A program made the position numbers and the translations under genes. DNA of 64,000 nt from Shewanella sp. AS1 (GTDB taxonomy: Bacteria > Pseudomonadota > Gammaproteobacteria > Enterobacterales > Shewanellaceae). The notes below the pieces were generated by a model. That model saw only the letters and a list, made by a program, of their open reading frames with translations. It was not told the DNA's origin and ran no database searches. The DNA is taken from the NCBI RefSeq assembly GCF_021412565.1, contig NZ_JAKCLJ010000001.1, forward strand, positions 62,001 through 126,000, read 5' to 3'. Positions 7,440-15,946 of this stretch are shown in pieces. Within the stretch, counting starts at the first letter, position 1. The number at the start of each line of letters is the position of its first letter.

Positions 7440-9353
7440 TCATCCCTGCTGGTTTTTGACACTCAGCTCAATGGCCTCAATCTCTTCTTGCAGGGTTAGC
7501 CACTCAAGCTCACTCTCTTCCAGCGCCTGTGAAAGCTGAGTACGCTCAGAGAGGATTTGAGTTAGTTTGGCTTTATTATCAGCTTCATACAAGCTGGTGT
7601 CAGCGAGCAGGTTCTCAATTTCGCTCAGGCGTTCGCCATGTTTTTCCTGATTGGCTTCCAGTTTGCTCTGAGCCTTTTTCAATGGTGACAGCTTCTGCCT
7701 GAGCTCGGCTTCGAGGCGCTTTTGCAGCTTCTTATCCTGTGCCGGGGTTGCCTCACTTGGGGCGTCGCTCTTGTTGTCGCTCTTGGCCGCATCCAGCAGC
7801 CATTGATGATAATCGTCCAGATCGCCATCGAAACTGCGTACTTCGCCCTGATCCACCAGGTAGTAATCGCTGCAGCTTAAGCGCAATAAATGTCTGTCGT
7901 GAGAGACGATGATCATTGCGCCCTCGAACGACTGCAGCGCCATGGTCAGGGCATGACGCATCTCGAGATCCAGGTGGTTGGTCGGCTCATCAAGCAGTAA
8001 GAGGTTAGGGCGCTGCCATACCAAGAGTGCCAGCACCAGCCGGGCTTTTTCGCCGCCGGAGAAAGGGCGCACCGGGGCAAGGGCCATATCGCCGTGAAAA
8101 CCATAGCCGCCGAGAAAATCCCTCAACTCCTGTTCTCTGCGATCCGGCGCTAGGCGGGTCAGATGTTGCAGCGGCGATTCATCCAGGCGCAGAAACTCAA
8201 TTTGATGCTGGGCAAAATAGCCGATATTCAGCCCAGGATTGGTCTCATAGTGGCCGCTCATGGGTTTAAGCTGCTCAGATAACAGTTTGATTAAGGTAGA
8301 CTTACCCGCGCCGTTACGCCCCAGTAGTCCGATACGGGCACCGGGCACTAGATTGAGGTGTACATGGTTGAGGATCGCCTTATCGCCATAGCCGACAGAG
8401 ACCTTCTCCATGGTGACCAGGGGATTGGGCAGTGCCTCGGGGGCACGAAACTCCATATAAAACGGGCTGTCGGCCTTGGATGGCAGCAGCTCTGTCATCC
8501 GCTCCAGCGCCTTTAAGCGGCTCTGAGCCTGCTTGGCTTTACTCGCCTTGTAGCGGAAGCGATCCACAAAAGATTGCATGTGGGCGCGCTCTTTCTGTTG
8601 GCGCTCGAAAGCCACCTGCTGCTGGGCCATCCGCTCGGCGCGAATACGTTCAAAGGCGCTGTAGTTGCCCTTGTAGTAGTTGAGTTTTTGGTGCTCCACA
8701 TGGACGATTTCATCGACAATCCCATCGATAAAGTCCCTGTCGTGGCTGATTAAAATCAGTGTGCCCTGATAGGCTTTAATCCAGCCCTCCAGCCAGTACA
8801 TGGTATCTAAGTCCAGGTGGTTGGTGGGCTCATCGAGCAGCAGAAGATCCGAGCGGCACAGTAGGGCCTGCGCCAGGTTAAGGCGCATACGCCAGCCACC
8901 GGAGAAACTCCTGACAGGATTTTGCTGCTCCGCCTCGCTAAAGCCCAGACCTGCCAGCAGGCTGGCGGCGCGAGACTGAATGCTGTAACCGCCTATGGCA
9001 TCGAGCTTGCCGTGCAGCAGGGCGATGGCGTTGCCGTTGTCCTCAAGCTGGGCCTGATGCAACTCGGTTTCTAACTGACGATATTCGAGATCGCCGTCGA
9101 TCACATACTCAATCGCGCTGGTATCCAGCGCAGGGGTCTCCTGCTTGACTGTGGCAATCTGCCAGCCGCCGGGTACATTGATCTCACCTTTATCTAGGCT
9201 TATCTGACCTAAGATCAACGCCAGCAACGAAGATTTTCCCGTGCCGTTGGCGCCGACTAACCCCACCTTATGGCCGGGATAGATGGTCAGTGAGGTCTCA
9301 TCCAGTAAGGTCTTAGCGCCACGGATAAGCTGTGCTTGAGTAATGGTGATCAT
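7440..9353 (-). CDS. yheS: ABC-F ATPase YheS
   Basis: The 637-residue soluble protein has two ABC ATPase domains and no membrane segment, the ABC-F (EF3) pattern. Walker A motifs are GANGTGKSS (residue ~34) and GRNGAGKST (~345). Signature motifs are SFSGGWRMR and PFSGGEKAR, and both Walker B motifs read LLLLDEPTNHLDL. The linker helices and a Lys/Glu-rich coiled coil at the C terminus complete the YheS layout. ABC-F proteins act on ribosomes; YheS is reported to help with certain nascent peptides. Placement next to yheT, yheV and crp matches E. coli. Confidence 0.95.
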   Translation of the reverse strand: MITITQAQLIRGAKTLLDETSLTIYPGHKVGLVGANGTGKSSLLALILGQISLDKGEINVPGGWQIATVKQETPALDTSAIEYVIDGDLEYRQLETELHQAQLEDNGNAIALLHGKLDAIGGYSIQSRAASLLAGLGFSEAEQQNPVRSFSGGWRMRLNLAQALLCRSDLLLLDEPTNHLDLDTMYWLEGWIKAYQGTLILISHDRDFIDGIVDEIVHVEHQKLNYYKGNYSAFERIRAERMAQQQVAFERQQKERAHMQSFVDRFRYKASKAKQAQSRLKALERMTELLPSKADSPFYMEFRAPEALPNPLVTMEKVSVGYGDKAILNHVHLNLVPGARIGLLGRNGAGKSTLIKLLSEQLKPMSGHYETNPGLNIGYFAQHQIEFLRLDESPLQHLTRLAPDRREQELRDFLGGYGFHGDMALAPVRPFSGGEKARLVLALLVWQRPNLLLLDEPTNHLDLEMRHALTMALQSFEGAMIIVSHDRHLLRLSCSDYYLVDQGEVRSFDGDLDDYHQWLLDAAKSDNKSDAPSEATPAQDKKLQKRLEAELRQKLSPLKKAQSKLEANQEKHGERLSEIENLLADTSLYEADNKAKLTQILSERTQLSQALEESELEWLTLQEEIEAIELSVKNQQG

Positions 9354-9524
9354 GAAAAATCGACTTGAGGTTTGCTTAGATAATGGCTGGGGATAATACC
9401 TTATTTTCGGTCATTCTCGCCATGAGATTTTTGCCACAGACAGGCCAAACAAATAGCCATTTTCGGCCTGTCTGTGGCAAAATGGTGTCATCATTAAGTA
9501 AAAGCGACACAGGTTAATCCCAAG

Positions 9525-9719
9525 GTGCAAAGAGTAAAGAAGCGTTTCGTAGCAGGCGCCAAATGTCCTAAGTGTCATGCCCAGGACAGTATTGTGCTAT
9601 TTAAGGAGCAAGGCATTGAGACAGTCGAGTGTGTCGAATGTGATTATCGCGAGCAGCAGACTGAGCAGAAAGTGGCCGCCAAGGCCGGCGGCGAAGTGAT
9701 AGGTGTCTTTAAGCCCTAA
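9525..9719 (+). CDS. yheV: YheV-family (DUF2387) putative zinc-ribbon protein
   Basis: This 64-residue protein matches E. coli YheV (RKRFIAGAKCPACQAQDSM). Four cysteines in CPKC-x18-CVEC arrangement indicate a zinc ribbon. The start is GTG at 9525 with a weak upstream site. It is divergent from yheS. Its function is unknown. A 7 bp tandem array begins six bases after its stop codon. Confidence 0.88.
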   Translation: MQRVKKRFVAGAKCPKCHAQDSIVLFKEQGIETVECVECDYREQQTEQKVAAKAGGEVIGVFKP

Positions 9720-9724
9720 GTGGG

Positions 9725-9850
9725 TAGCTACGAGCTACGGGTTTCGAGCTACGGGTTTCGAGCTACGGGTTTCGAGCTACGGGTTTCGAGCTACGAGCTA
9801 CGAGCTACAAGCTACAAGCTACAAGTTACAAGTTACAAGCTACGAACCTC
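9725..9850. repeat. Heptamer tandem array, 18 units in phase
   Basis: Eighteen consecutive 7-mers keep perfect register. They run from TAGCTAC through GAGCTAC alternating four times with GGGTTTC, then GAGCTAC three times, AAGCTAC, AAGTTAC and AAGCTAC, and end in a degenerate GAACCTC. The array fills the whole gap between the convergent genes yheV and the gene ending at 9863. Because 7 is not a multiple of three, all frames cycle and stay open, which creates a false reading frame here. Confidence 0.92.
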
Positions 9851-9862
9851 GTTCCCCGAGCC

Positions 9863-10174
9863 TCAGTCCTTAAAACCTTGCTGCAAAAACAGGTGGCGGG
9901 TCTGGTTGAAACGCGACTCTTCACACTCGATAAAATCGATGGCCAACTGGGCATTTTCCTGACGAAACTTATCCAGCTTGGCAATCTCATACTCATTCAT
10001 CACTATATTCATCGCTTCCACAGTCCACTCGCCTTCGCCGCGCCCAATATCCACCTCATCCGGGTCGTAATGGGTCACCATCCAGTCCTGTAACTGTTCG
10101 TTATCTATCTTGGCCTGCTGCCAGGCGCTGAGTTGCTCGATGAGTTGCTGTTTGCTGATGTTGGCTTTGGTCAT
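9863..10174 (-). CDS. Conserved hypothetical small acidic protein
   Basis: A 103-residue cytoplasmic protein beginning MTKANISKQQLIEQLSAW. I do not recognise a named domain. Features seen: predicted helices, an acidic centre (HYDPDEVDIGRGEGEWTVE) and no cysteine motif apart from one in IECEESRF. ATG at 10174 is preferred over GTG at 10183 on ribosome-binding-site spacing (GAGTG). The gene has codon use like its neighbours, so it is probably resident rather than acquired. The heptamer array lies just past its stop. Confidence 0.65.
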   Translation of the reverse strand: MTKANISKQQLIEQLSAWQQAKIDNEQLQDWMVTHYDPDEVDIGRGEGEWTVEAMNIVMNEYEIAKLDKFRQENAQLAIDFIECEESRFNQTRHLFLQQGFKD

Positions 10175-10393
10175 CTTAATCACTCTGTCTTAGATGAAAG
10201 GAAAACTGGCGCAAGCATAGCGATAAAGCCGGATAAAAGCGATCTTCTCCGTGGAAAGCGCAGGTTCTTGAACTGGCGATTGGTATGTCGGTCAGAGGCT
10301 TTTGATAAAAAGAGATCTGCATCACCACATCCATATTGCGTTACGAGGCGGCTCAGGGTAGCTTGAGATGTTTTTTCGTCTGGAATAATAAAA

Positions 10394-11815
10394 ATGAATA
10401 ATAATACTCACTCTACCGCTGGGGCTGGCGCAACGTCAGGTTTCCCCAGAATTTTCTGGATCGCCAATGGTGTCGAACTGCTCGAACGCGCCGCCTATTA
10501 TGGTGTATTCATCGTTATCACTCTCTACCTGTCACGTATCTTAGGTTTCAGCGATGTTGAAGCCGCCTGGCTTGCGGGTTCATTCTCCGCCGGTCTCTAC
10601 TTCCTGCCCACCTTCAGTGGTGCCCTGGCCGATAAGATAGGTTTTCGTGGCGCCCTGTTGCTCGCTTTTGGTCTGCTGACCATAGGTTATGCGGCCCTTG
10701 CCGTCTTCCCGCTGCTGATTGAGACTCAGGGGCTGGTGGAATATGGCCGCGAGACTGTCTATCACGGCCTGAAAGAGGCTGACATCCGCTGGGCGATTGT
10801 GCCTATCCTTATTGTTATCATGATAGGCGGCTCGTTTATCAAGGCGGTGATCACAGGCACTGTGGCGCTGTCGACCACCACAGAGACTCGCGCCAAGGGC
10901 TTCTCCATCTTCTACATGATGGTCAATATCGGCGCCTTCTCGGGTAAGACAGTGGTGAAACCGCTGCGTGAGTCCATGGGGGATCTGGGGCTGATTAACC
11001 TCAATTACTTTGCCGCGGCCATGACGCTTATCGCGTTTTTCAGTATTTTGCTCTTCTTCAAGAGCACAGAGGAGAGCCGCTCTAGCAAGAGTATGGGGGA
11101 GATCTGGCAGGCCTTAGTTAAAGTGATCTGCAATGCGCGTCTTATCATGCTTATTCTTATCATCACAGGTTTCTGGATGGTGCAGCATCAGCTATACGCC
11201 ACCATGCCGAAATATGTGCTGCGTATGGCCGGTGAAGGCTCATCGCCCTCCTGGTATGCGAACGTCAATCCGCTGGTGGTCTTCCTCTGCGTCAGCCTGG
11301 TGACTGGCATGATGGCCAAGCGCAGTGCGCTGAGCTCCATGACTGTGGGTATGTTTATCATGCCGGTATCGGCACTTTTGATGGCATCGGGCAACATGTT
11401 TGCTGGCACTGATACCATCTTGGGGATGCACCCAATCGCGGCCATGATGATCATAGGTATCGTCTTCCAAGGCCTAGCCGAGTGTTTCATCTCGCCGCGC
11501 TTCTTAGAGTATTTCTCCTTGCAAGCTCCTAAGGGCGAAGAGGGGATGTACCTTGGCTTCTCGCATCTGCACTCCTTTATCAGTTCCTTGCTAGGTTTTG
11601 GTCTGTCGGGCTACTTGCTAGAGGCCTATTGTCCCGATCCGCGCCTCTTTAGCGACCACGCCGCCTGGGTTGAGGCCTCATCCAATGCACACTATATCTG
11701 GTATGTGTTTGCCGCCATTGCCAGCATCTCGGCTCTTGCCCTGATTGTCTATGGCGCCGTGATCAAGCGTCTCGATGCCAAGAAAGAGACAGACGCCGAA
11801 CTGGCTCCGGCTTAA
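10394..11815 (+). CDS. POT/PTR2-like major facilitator transporter
   Basis: The 473-residue protein has about 12 membrane segments. Helix 1 carries ELLERAAYYGVF, matching the ExxERxxYY proton-coupling signature of proton-dependent oligopeptide transporters, and FYMMVNIGAFSG matches the second PTR2 signature. It is divergent from DtpA/DtpB: the loop between helices 3 and 4 is longer than usual (about 115-135, acidic) and the Arg after ExxE has small neighbours. The substrate could be peptides or another solute. It is a single gene with GGAA upstream of ATG and a strong hairpin downstream. Confidence 0.8.
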   Translation: MNNNTHSTAGAGATSGFPRIFWIANGVELLERAAYYGVFIVITLYLSRILGFSDVEAAWLAGSFSAGLYFLPTFSGALADKIGFRGALLLAFGLLTIGYAALAVFPLLIETQGLVEYGRETVYHGLKEADIRWAIVPILIVIMIGGSFIKAVITGTVALSTTTETRAKGFSIFYMMVNIGAFSGKTVVKPLRESMGDLGLINLNYFAAAMTLIAFFSILLFFKSTEESRSSKSMGEIWQALVKVICNARLIMLILIITGFWMVQHQLYATMPKYVLRMAGEGSSPSWYANVNPLVVFLCVSLVTGMMAKRSALSSMTVGMFIMPVSALLMASGNMFAGTDTILGMHPIAAMMIIGIVFQGLAECFISPRFLEYFSLQAPKGEEGMYLGFSHLHSFISSLLGFGLSGYLLEAYCPDPRLFSDHAAWVEASSNAHYIWYVFAAIASISALALIVYGAVIKRLDAKKETDAELAPA

Positions 11816-11823
11816 GGCTCGAC

Positions 11824-11859
11824 ATCCTTGCCGCCGCAGTCGTTTGCGGCGGCAAGGAT
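11824..11859 (+). terminator. Strong hairpin after the POT-like gene
   Basis: A perfect 15 bp stem (ATCCTTGCCGCCGCA and its complement) with a six-base loop begins nine bases past the stop codon. The following T tract is poor, so it may be a terminator or an mRNA 3'-end stabiliser. Confidence 0.6.
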
Positions 11860-12017
11860 TAAACTTCCTCACCCTTAGCAGCATAGCCCTGCAATAACTG
11901 CTATAATCGCCGCCATATCCATGTAAGCCTTGATTCATCTTTATCTGGGCTGCCATCACACTGCATAAAGTGCGCCCTCAGGTCTGCAACCCTTGTGCGT
12001 ATCATTAGGAAAATACC

Positions 12018-13424
12018 GTGAGTCAATCTGACAAGAATACCCCAAGTGCGGCTTTTGACAGCCTGTCATTAAAACCGGCTCTGCTCGATACCCTTAGAAC
12101 CATAGGGTTTGAGACCATGACGCCCATTCAGGCTGCCAGTCTGCCCGCCATTTTAAATGGCGAGGATGTGATAGGTCAGGGTAAGACAGGCTCAGGCAAA
12201 ACTGCCGCCTTTGGTCTTGGATTGCTCAATAAACTTGATGTAAAACGCTTTCGTATTCAATCCTTAGTGATGTGCCCCACAAGAGAGCTGGCGGATCAAG
12301 TGGCTGCCGATCTGCGCACCCTGGCGCGCGGTATCCACAACATTAAAATTTTGACTCTGTGTGGCGGCGTGCCCATGGGGCCGCAAATTGGCTCATTGGA
12401 ACATGGCGCCCATATTATTGTGGGGACACCCGGGCGTATTATCGATCACCTGGACAGAGGCCGTTTAGATTTAGAAAACGTCAATATGCTGGTGCTTGAT
12501 GAAGCGGATCGCATGCTGGAGATGGGCTTTCAAAAAGAGCTGGATGCCATCATGCTGGAAGTGCCCCGCGAGCGCCAGACTCTGCTGTTCAGCGCCACTT
12601 TCCCCGAGCAGATTAAGGTCATCAGCCAGCAGTTTATGATAGATCCTGTCATGGTGAAGGTGGAGCAGAAACATGATGGCAGCAGCATAGCCCAGCATTT
12701 CTACGAGTGCGGCAATAATAACGATCGCTTCAAGGCATTGCAGCTGTTATTGCTGGCCCATCGCCCCGAGAGCGCCGTGGTGTTTTGTAATACCAAGCGC
12801 GAGACCAAGGATGTGGCCGCCAAATTAGCCAATGCCGGTTTCAGTGTGGTCGCCCTGCACGGGGATCTGGAGCAGAGAGACCGCGACCAGATGCTGCTTC
12901 AGTTTGCCAATAAGAGTGCCAGCGTCATGGTGGCTACCGATGTGGCGGCTCGCGGTCTGGATATCGACGCCTTGGATATGGTGGTCAACTATCATCTGGC
13001 CCACGACACTGAGGTGCATATTCACCGTATCGGCCGAACAGGACGCGCGGGCAGTCAGGGCGCGGCCCATACCTTCTTTAATCAGGAAGAGATGCAAAAA
13101 ATCCTGCTGCTGGAGGATGAGCTTGGCCGCGAGATTATCGCTGAGCCCTTGCCCGATGAGAGTCTGCTGCAAACTGCGCCGCCTCAACCTACCATGGTCA
13201 CGATTCAGATTGACGGCGGTAAGAAGCAGAAGGTGCGCCCCGGTGACATCTTAGGCTGTCTTACCGGAGATAACGGCATTGCGGGCACTGAGGTGGGTAA
13301 GATCAAGATCACCGAGTTTCGCTCCTATGTGGCTGTGGATCGCAAGGTGCTGAAGAAGGCGCTCAATAAAATCGTTAAAGGTAAGCTCAAAGGCAAAAAC
13401 TATCGCGCCTGGGAGCTAAAATAG
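12018..13424 (+). CDS. dbpA: ATP-dependent RNA helicase DbpA
   Basis: The 468-residue DEAD-box protein has Q motif, Walker A (GKTGSGKTA), [20 protein letters not shown] and [10 protein letters not shown] in order. The C-terminal DbpA RNA-binding domain (about 390-468, with MVTIQIDGGKKQKVRPGDIL) binds hairpin 92 of 23S rRNA, so the role is large-subunit assembly. The start is GTG at 12018 with AGGA upstream. It is convergent with rhlE, so two DEAD-box helicases face each other across a shared terminator. Confidence 0.95.
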   Translation: MSQSDKNTPSAAFDSLSLKPALLDTLRTIGFETMTPIQAASLPAILNGEDVIGQGKTGSGKTAAFGLGLLNKLDVKRFRIQSLVMCPTRELADQVAADLRTLARGIHNIKILTLCGGVPMGPQIGSLEHGAHIIVGTPGRIIDHLDRGRLDLENVNMLVLDEADRMLEMGFQKELDAIMLEVPRERQTLLFSATFPEQIKVISQQFMIDPVMVKVEQKHDGSSIAQHFYECGNNNDRFKALQLLLLAHRPESAVVFCNTKRETKDVAAKLANAGFSVVALHGDLEQRDRDQMLLQFANKSASVMVATDVAARGLDIDALDMVVNYHLAHDTEVHIHRIGRTGRAGSQGAAHTFFNQEEMQKILLLEDELGREIIAEPLPDESLLQTAPPQPTMVTIQIDGGKKQKVRPGDILGCLTGDNGIAGTEVGKIKITEFRSYVAVDRKVLKKALNKIVKGKLKGKNYRAWELK

Positions 13425-13442
13425 CCTTAATCTAAGATCGCC

Positions 13443-13506
13443 GCCGCTATTAGAATCAGCCGTTATTGCAATCAGCCGCTATTCCAATCTGTCGCTATTA
13501 GAACCA
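13443..13506. repeat. Degenerate 16 bp tandem array downstream of dbpA
   Basis: Four adjacent 16-mers of consensus GCCGCTATTNNAATCA (13443, 13459, 13475, 13491), with the start of a fifth at 13507. It lies between the dbpA stop and the shared terminator, outside any gene. Confidence 0.8.
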
Positions 13507-13520
13507 GCCGAAATAACAAG

Positions 13521-13554
13521 AAAAAGGGAGCCAACCTAGGTTAGCTCCCTTTTG
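13521..13554. terminator. Bidirectional terminator between dbpA and rhlE
   Basis: AAAAAGGGAGC pairs with GCTCCCTTTT, and the loop itself contains the palindrome AACCTAGGTT. A-rich and T-rich flanks on either side let it work in both directions. Confidence 0.85.
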
Positions 13555-13617
13555 TTATTTAAGCCCACGGGGCTGGTGGGCTGGGGGGCAGAGGGCAAAG
13601 GCCTGAGGACTTATGCG

Positions 13618-15126
13618 TTAGCTCTTGGCCGTGGCTCCAGGCTTGGCGCGACGAGAACGACGACGAGCGGGCGCGTTGCCATCTCTGTGCTCACTCTTAC
13701 CTTGGTGTGGTCGGCGAGCCTTATTCGGTTTAGATTTATCTGCCTGACCCTGTTTATCTTTCTCAGCCGCTTTTTGAGGCTCGATTTTGTCTGTTTTAGT
13801 GCCTGCTTTATTGCCAGCCTTGTTGCCCGATTTATTGCCCGTGTTATTGCCCGCTTTATTGTGATTGGCTTTGTCTGTGCTGGTTTGATTCGAGCGCGAA
13901 GCTGCACGGCGATTGCCTTGTTTAGCTGCGGCGTTGCGCGGGCCTTTATGTTGTCCGTGACGTTTAGGCGTCAGCTGGGTTTCGGGTAGGCTGTGAGTCG
14001 GCTCGAAACCTTCGACTTCACTGCGGGGCAGATTCTTACCTATCAGACGTTCGATATCGGCGAGCAATTTAGTTTCTTCGCTGCTCACCAAAGAGATAGC
14101 CTTACCATTGGCGCCGGCGCGGCCAGTGCGGCCAATACGATGGACATAATCTTCTGGCACATTGGGCAGATCGAAATTAACCACTTGGGGAAGCTGGTCG
14201 ATATCTAGGCCACGGGCGGCAATATCGGTTGCCACCAAAACACGCACTTCGCCACTTTTGAAATTCGCCAGTGCTTTGGTGCGCGCGCCTTGGCTTTTAT
14301 TGCCATGAATCGCTGCGGCTGTGATCCCTTTATCGTCCAGGCTTTTTGCCAGACGGTTGGCGCCATGTTTAGTGCGACTAAATACCAATACCTGTTGCCA
14401 GTCGTGCGCCTTGATCAACTTGATCAAGGCTGCCGATTTACGGGTTTTATCCACCGGGCAGATCAGTTGCTCGACACTGTTAGCCGTGGTGTTACGCGGC
14501 GTCACAGATATTTCAACGGGATGATTCACTAAGCTTTTTGCTAAGGTGCGGATCTCATCTGAAAAAGTGGCCGAGAACATCAGGTTTTGACGTTTGGGCG
14601 GTAAAATTTTCAAGACTTTTTTGATGTCATGGATAAAGCCCATATCCAGCATACGGTCGGCTTCGTCAAGGACTAAAATTTCTAGCTGGCTAAAACTTAA
14701 GGCGTTTTGGTTATAGAGATCTAACAAACGTCCCGGCGTTGCCACCAAAATATCGACGCCGCGACTGAGCTGTTTAATTTGCGGCACTATCCCCACACCA
14801 CCAAATACCACGGCGCTGCGAAGGGGCAGATGCTTCCCATAAGTTGTTACACTTTCGGCAATTTGCGCCGCTAGCTCCCGTGTCGGTGTTAATACCAAGG
14901 CGCGAACCTGCTTGGTTCGGGCGCGTTCACCCCGGCTGAGCAGTTCGAGTAATGGCAAGGTAAAACCTGCGGTTTTTCCTGTTCCGGTTTGCGCTGCGGC
15001 CATCACATCTTTGCCTGCCAATACCGCCGGGATAGCCTGGGCTTGGATAGGCGAAGGGGTTTGGTAACCTTTTTGCTCGACAGCTTTTAAAATAGGAGCA
15101 GATAAACCTAGGGAGGAAAAACTCAT
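13618..15126 (-). CDS. rhlE: DEAD-box RNA helicase RhlE
   Basis: The 502-residue protein has [30 protein letters not shown] and [10 protein letters not shown], and starts [16 protein letters not shown] as RhlE proteins do. After residue ~375 comes a long basic, low-complexity tail rich in Asn, Lys and Gly, with GNKxGNK repeats, ending in an Arg-rich patch ([13 protein letters not shown]). Such tails bind RNA non-specifically and are known to drive RhlE association with degradosome or ribosome particles in relatives. The start codon is followed by strong conservation. It probably acts in ribosome biogenesis or cold growth. Confidence 0.92.
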   Translation of the reverse strand: MSFSSLGLSAPILKAVEQKGYQTPSPIQAQAIPAVLAGKDVMAAAQTGTGKTAGFTLPLLELLSRGERARTKQVRALVLTPTRELAAQIAESVTTYGKHLPLRSAVVFGGVGIVPQIKQLSRGVDILVATPGRLLDLYNQNALSFSQLEILVLDEADRMLDMGFIHDIKKVLKILPPKRQNLMFSATFSDEIRTLAKSLVNHPVEISVTPRNTTANSVEQLICPVDKTRKSAALIKLIKAHDWQQVLVFSRTKHGANRLAKSLDDKGITAAAIHGNKSQGARTKALANFKSGEVRVLVATDIAARGLDIDQLPQVVNFDLPNVPEDYVHRIGRTGRAGANGKAISLVSSEETKLLADIERLIGKNLPRSEVEGFEPTHSLPETQLTPKRHGQHKGPRNAAAKQGNRRAASRSNQTSTDKANHNKAGNNTGNKSGNKAGNKAGTKTDKIEPQKAAEKDKQGQADKSKPNKARRPHQGKSEHRDGNAPARRRSRRAKPGATAKS

Positions 15127-15479
15127 AGATGGGTCTCTTGAGGCTGCTTAAACAGCGAAATTCAGGGGCCAAGTACCTTGGCGGGCGTGCAGCTTACAGG
15201 ATCTGCCTGCTGAGCGCTAATTATTCGCGATTTCAGAGAATAAAACCGACACCAACCTATGCAGTTTAGCTTAAGCTTTACGGGTGGATCACATGATGTG
15301 AGCCACAGTTTTTGGGCTTGAGTAGCGATAATGTAATTTAATCACGTTATTCGCGCTATCATGATTGAGTTTTGTGCAAATGGGACTACAATAGCCGCCT
15401 TTCTCAGATTGGCAGCCAAAGTTCTGTCGATTGAGGCAATTAGCTACATTCCCACTCGAAGATCGAATTAGGAAACAAG
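15127..15479. other. Divergent intergenic region rhlE / DUF3622 gene
   Basis: About 350 bases without a gene. It should hold both promoters. The palindrome TCACATGATGTGA (15289-15301) is conspicuous, but its CRP-like half sites are in the reversed order, so I do not call it a CRP site. Confidence 0.5.
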
Positions 15480-15815
15480 ATGACACAACAAAAGAAATAC
15501 GGTCTTCGTGTGAGCGAAGATAACGGCAGCTGGACGGCGCAGATCATTCGTCGCATGACGGCCCGCAAAAACGTGGTGACTAAGACCCAGGCGGGCTTTG
15601 CCAGCGAAGCGGAAGCGACAAGCTGGGGCGAACAGGCGCTAAAGGAGCTGCTGGAAAACCTGATGGTGCGTAACGAGCGCCGTGCCAAGCAGCGTGCCGA
15701 GCGTACTCAGGCCACAGCCGATAAAGAAGCCGCCGCCCAGAAATGGCGCGACGAGCGTGACAGTCGCAGCGACAGCGATGACTTTGACTTCGATGATGAT
15801 TTTGATGACGAATAG
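15480..15815 (+). CDS. DUF3622 family protein
   Basis: This 111-residue protein starts MTQQKKYGLRVSEDNGSW, the DUF3622 core seen in Shewanella and Vibrio, whose function is unknown. The first half is a compact basic domain (IIRRMTARKNVVTKTQAGF). The second half is a charged helix followed by an extreme acidic tail (DSDDFDFDDDFDDE). A basic core with an acidic tail suggests a nucleic-acid mimic or binding protein, but that is inference. It is a single gene ending at a strong terminator. Confidence 0.8.
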   Translation: MTQQKKYGLRVSEDNGSWTAQIIRRMTARKNVVTKTQAGFASEAEATSWGEQALKELLENLMVRNERRAKQRAERTQATADKEAAAQKWRDERDSRSDSDDFDFDDDFDDE

Positions 15816-15848
15816 TCGTTAATCTTTGCAGTCATCAACAAGACGAAT

Positions 15849-15887
15849 AAAAAGCCCGAATGTTACAAATAACATTCGGGCTTTTTT
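15849..15887 (+). terminator. Terminator after the DUF3622 gene
   Basis: AAAAAGCCCGAATGTTA pairs with TAACATTCGGGCTTTTTT, a stem of about 17 bp with a CAAA loop and a T tract. Confidence 0.92.
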
Positions 15888-15890
15888 ACG

Positions 15891-15946
15891 CTTATCGCTT
15901 ATCGCTTATCGCTTATCGCTTATCGCTTACGGCTTATGGCTTAAGA
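15891..15946. repeat. Second heptamer array, eight units
   Basis: CTTATCG occurs five times in exact tandem (15891-15925), followed by CTTACGG, CTTATGG and CTTAAGA in register. The array runs into the 3' end of the amidase gene: its last units encode the final residues and the stop codon of that protein on the minus strand. Confidence 0.92.

Noticed and set aside
9725-9850. CRISPR array
   Set aside because: Units are 7 bp with no unique spacers and no cas genes in the window.
9720-9962. Open frame encoding a Ser/Tyr/Glu/Leu/Arg repeat peptide
   Set aside because: It is only a translation of the 7 bp array; a period of seven keeps all frames open.
13552-13989. Hydrophobic 145-residue plus-strand frame
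   Set aside because: It is the reverse of the low-complexity Asn/Lys/Gly tail of rhlE and the shared terminator.
15289-15301. TCACATGATGTGA as a CRP site
   Set aside because: The half sites are in the reverse order (TCACA then TGTGA), so it is not a CRP operator.
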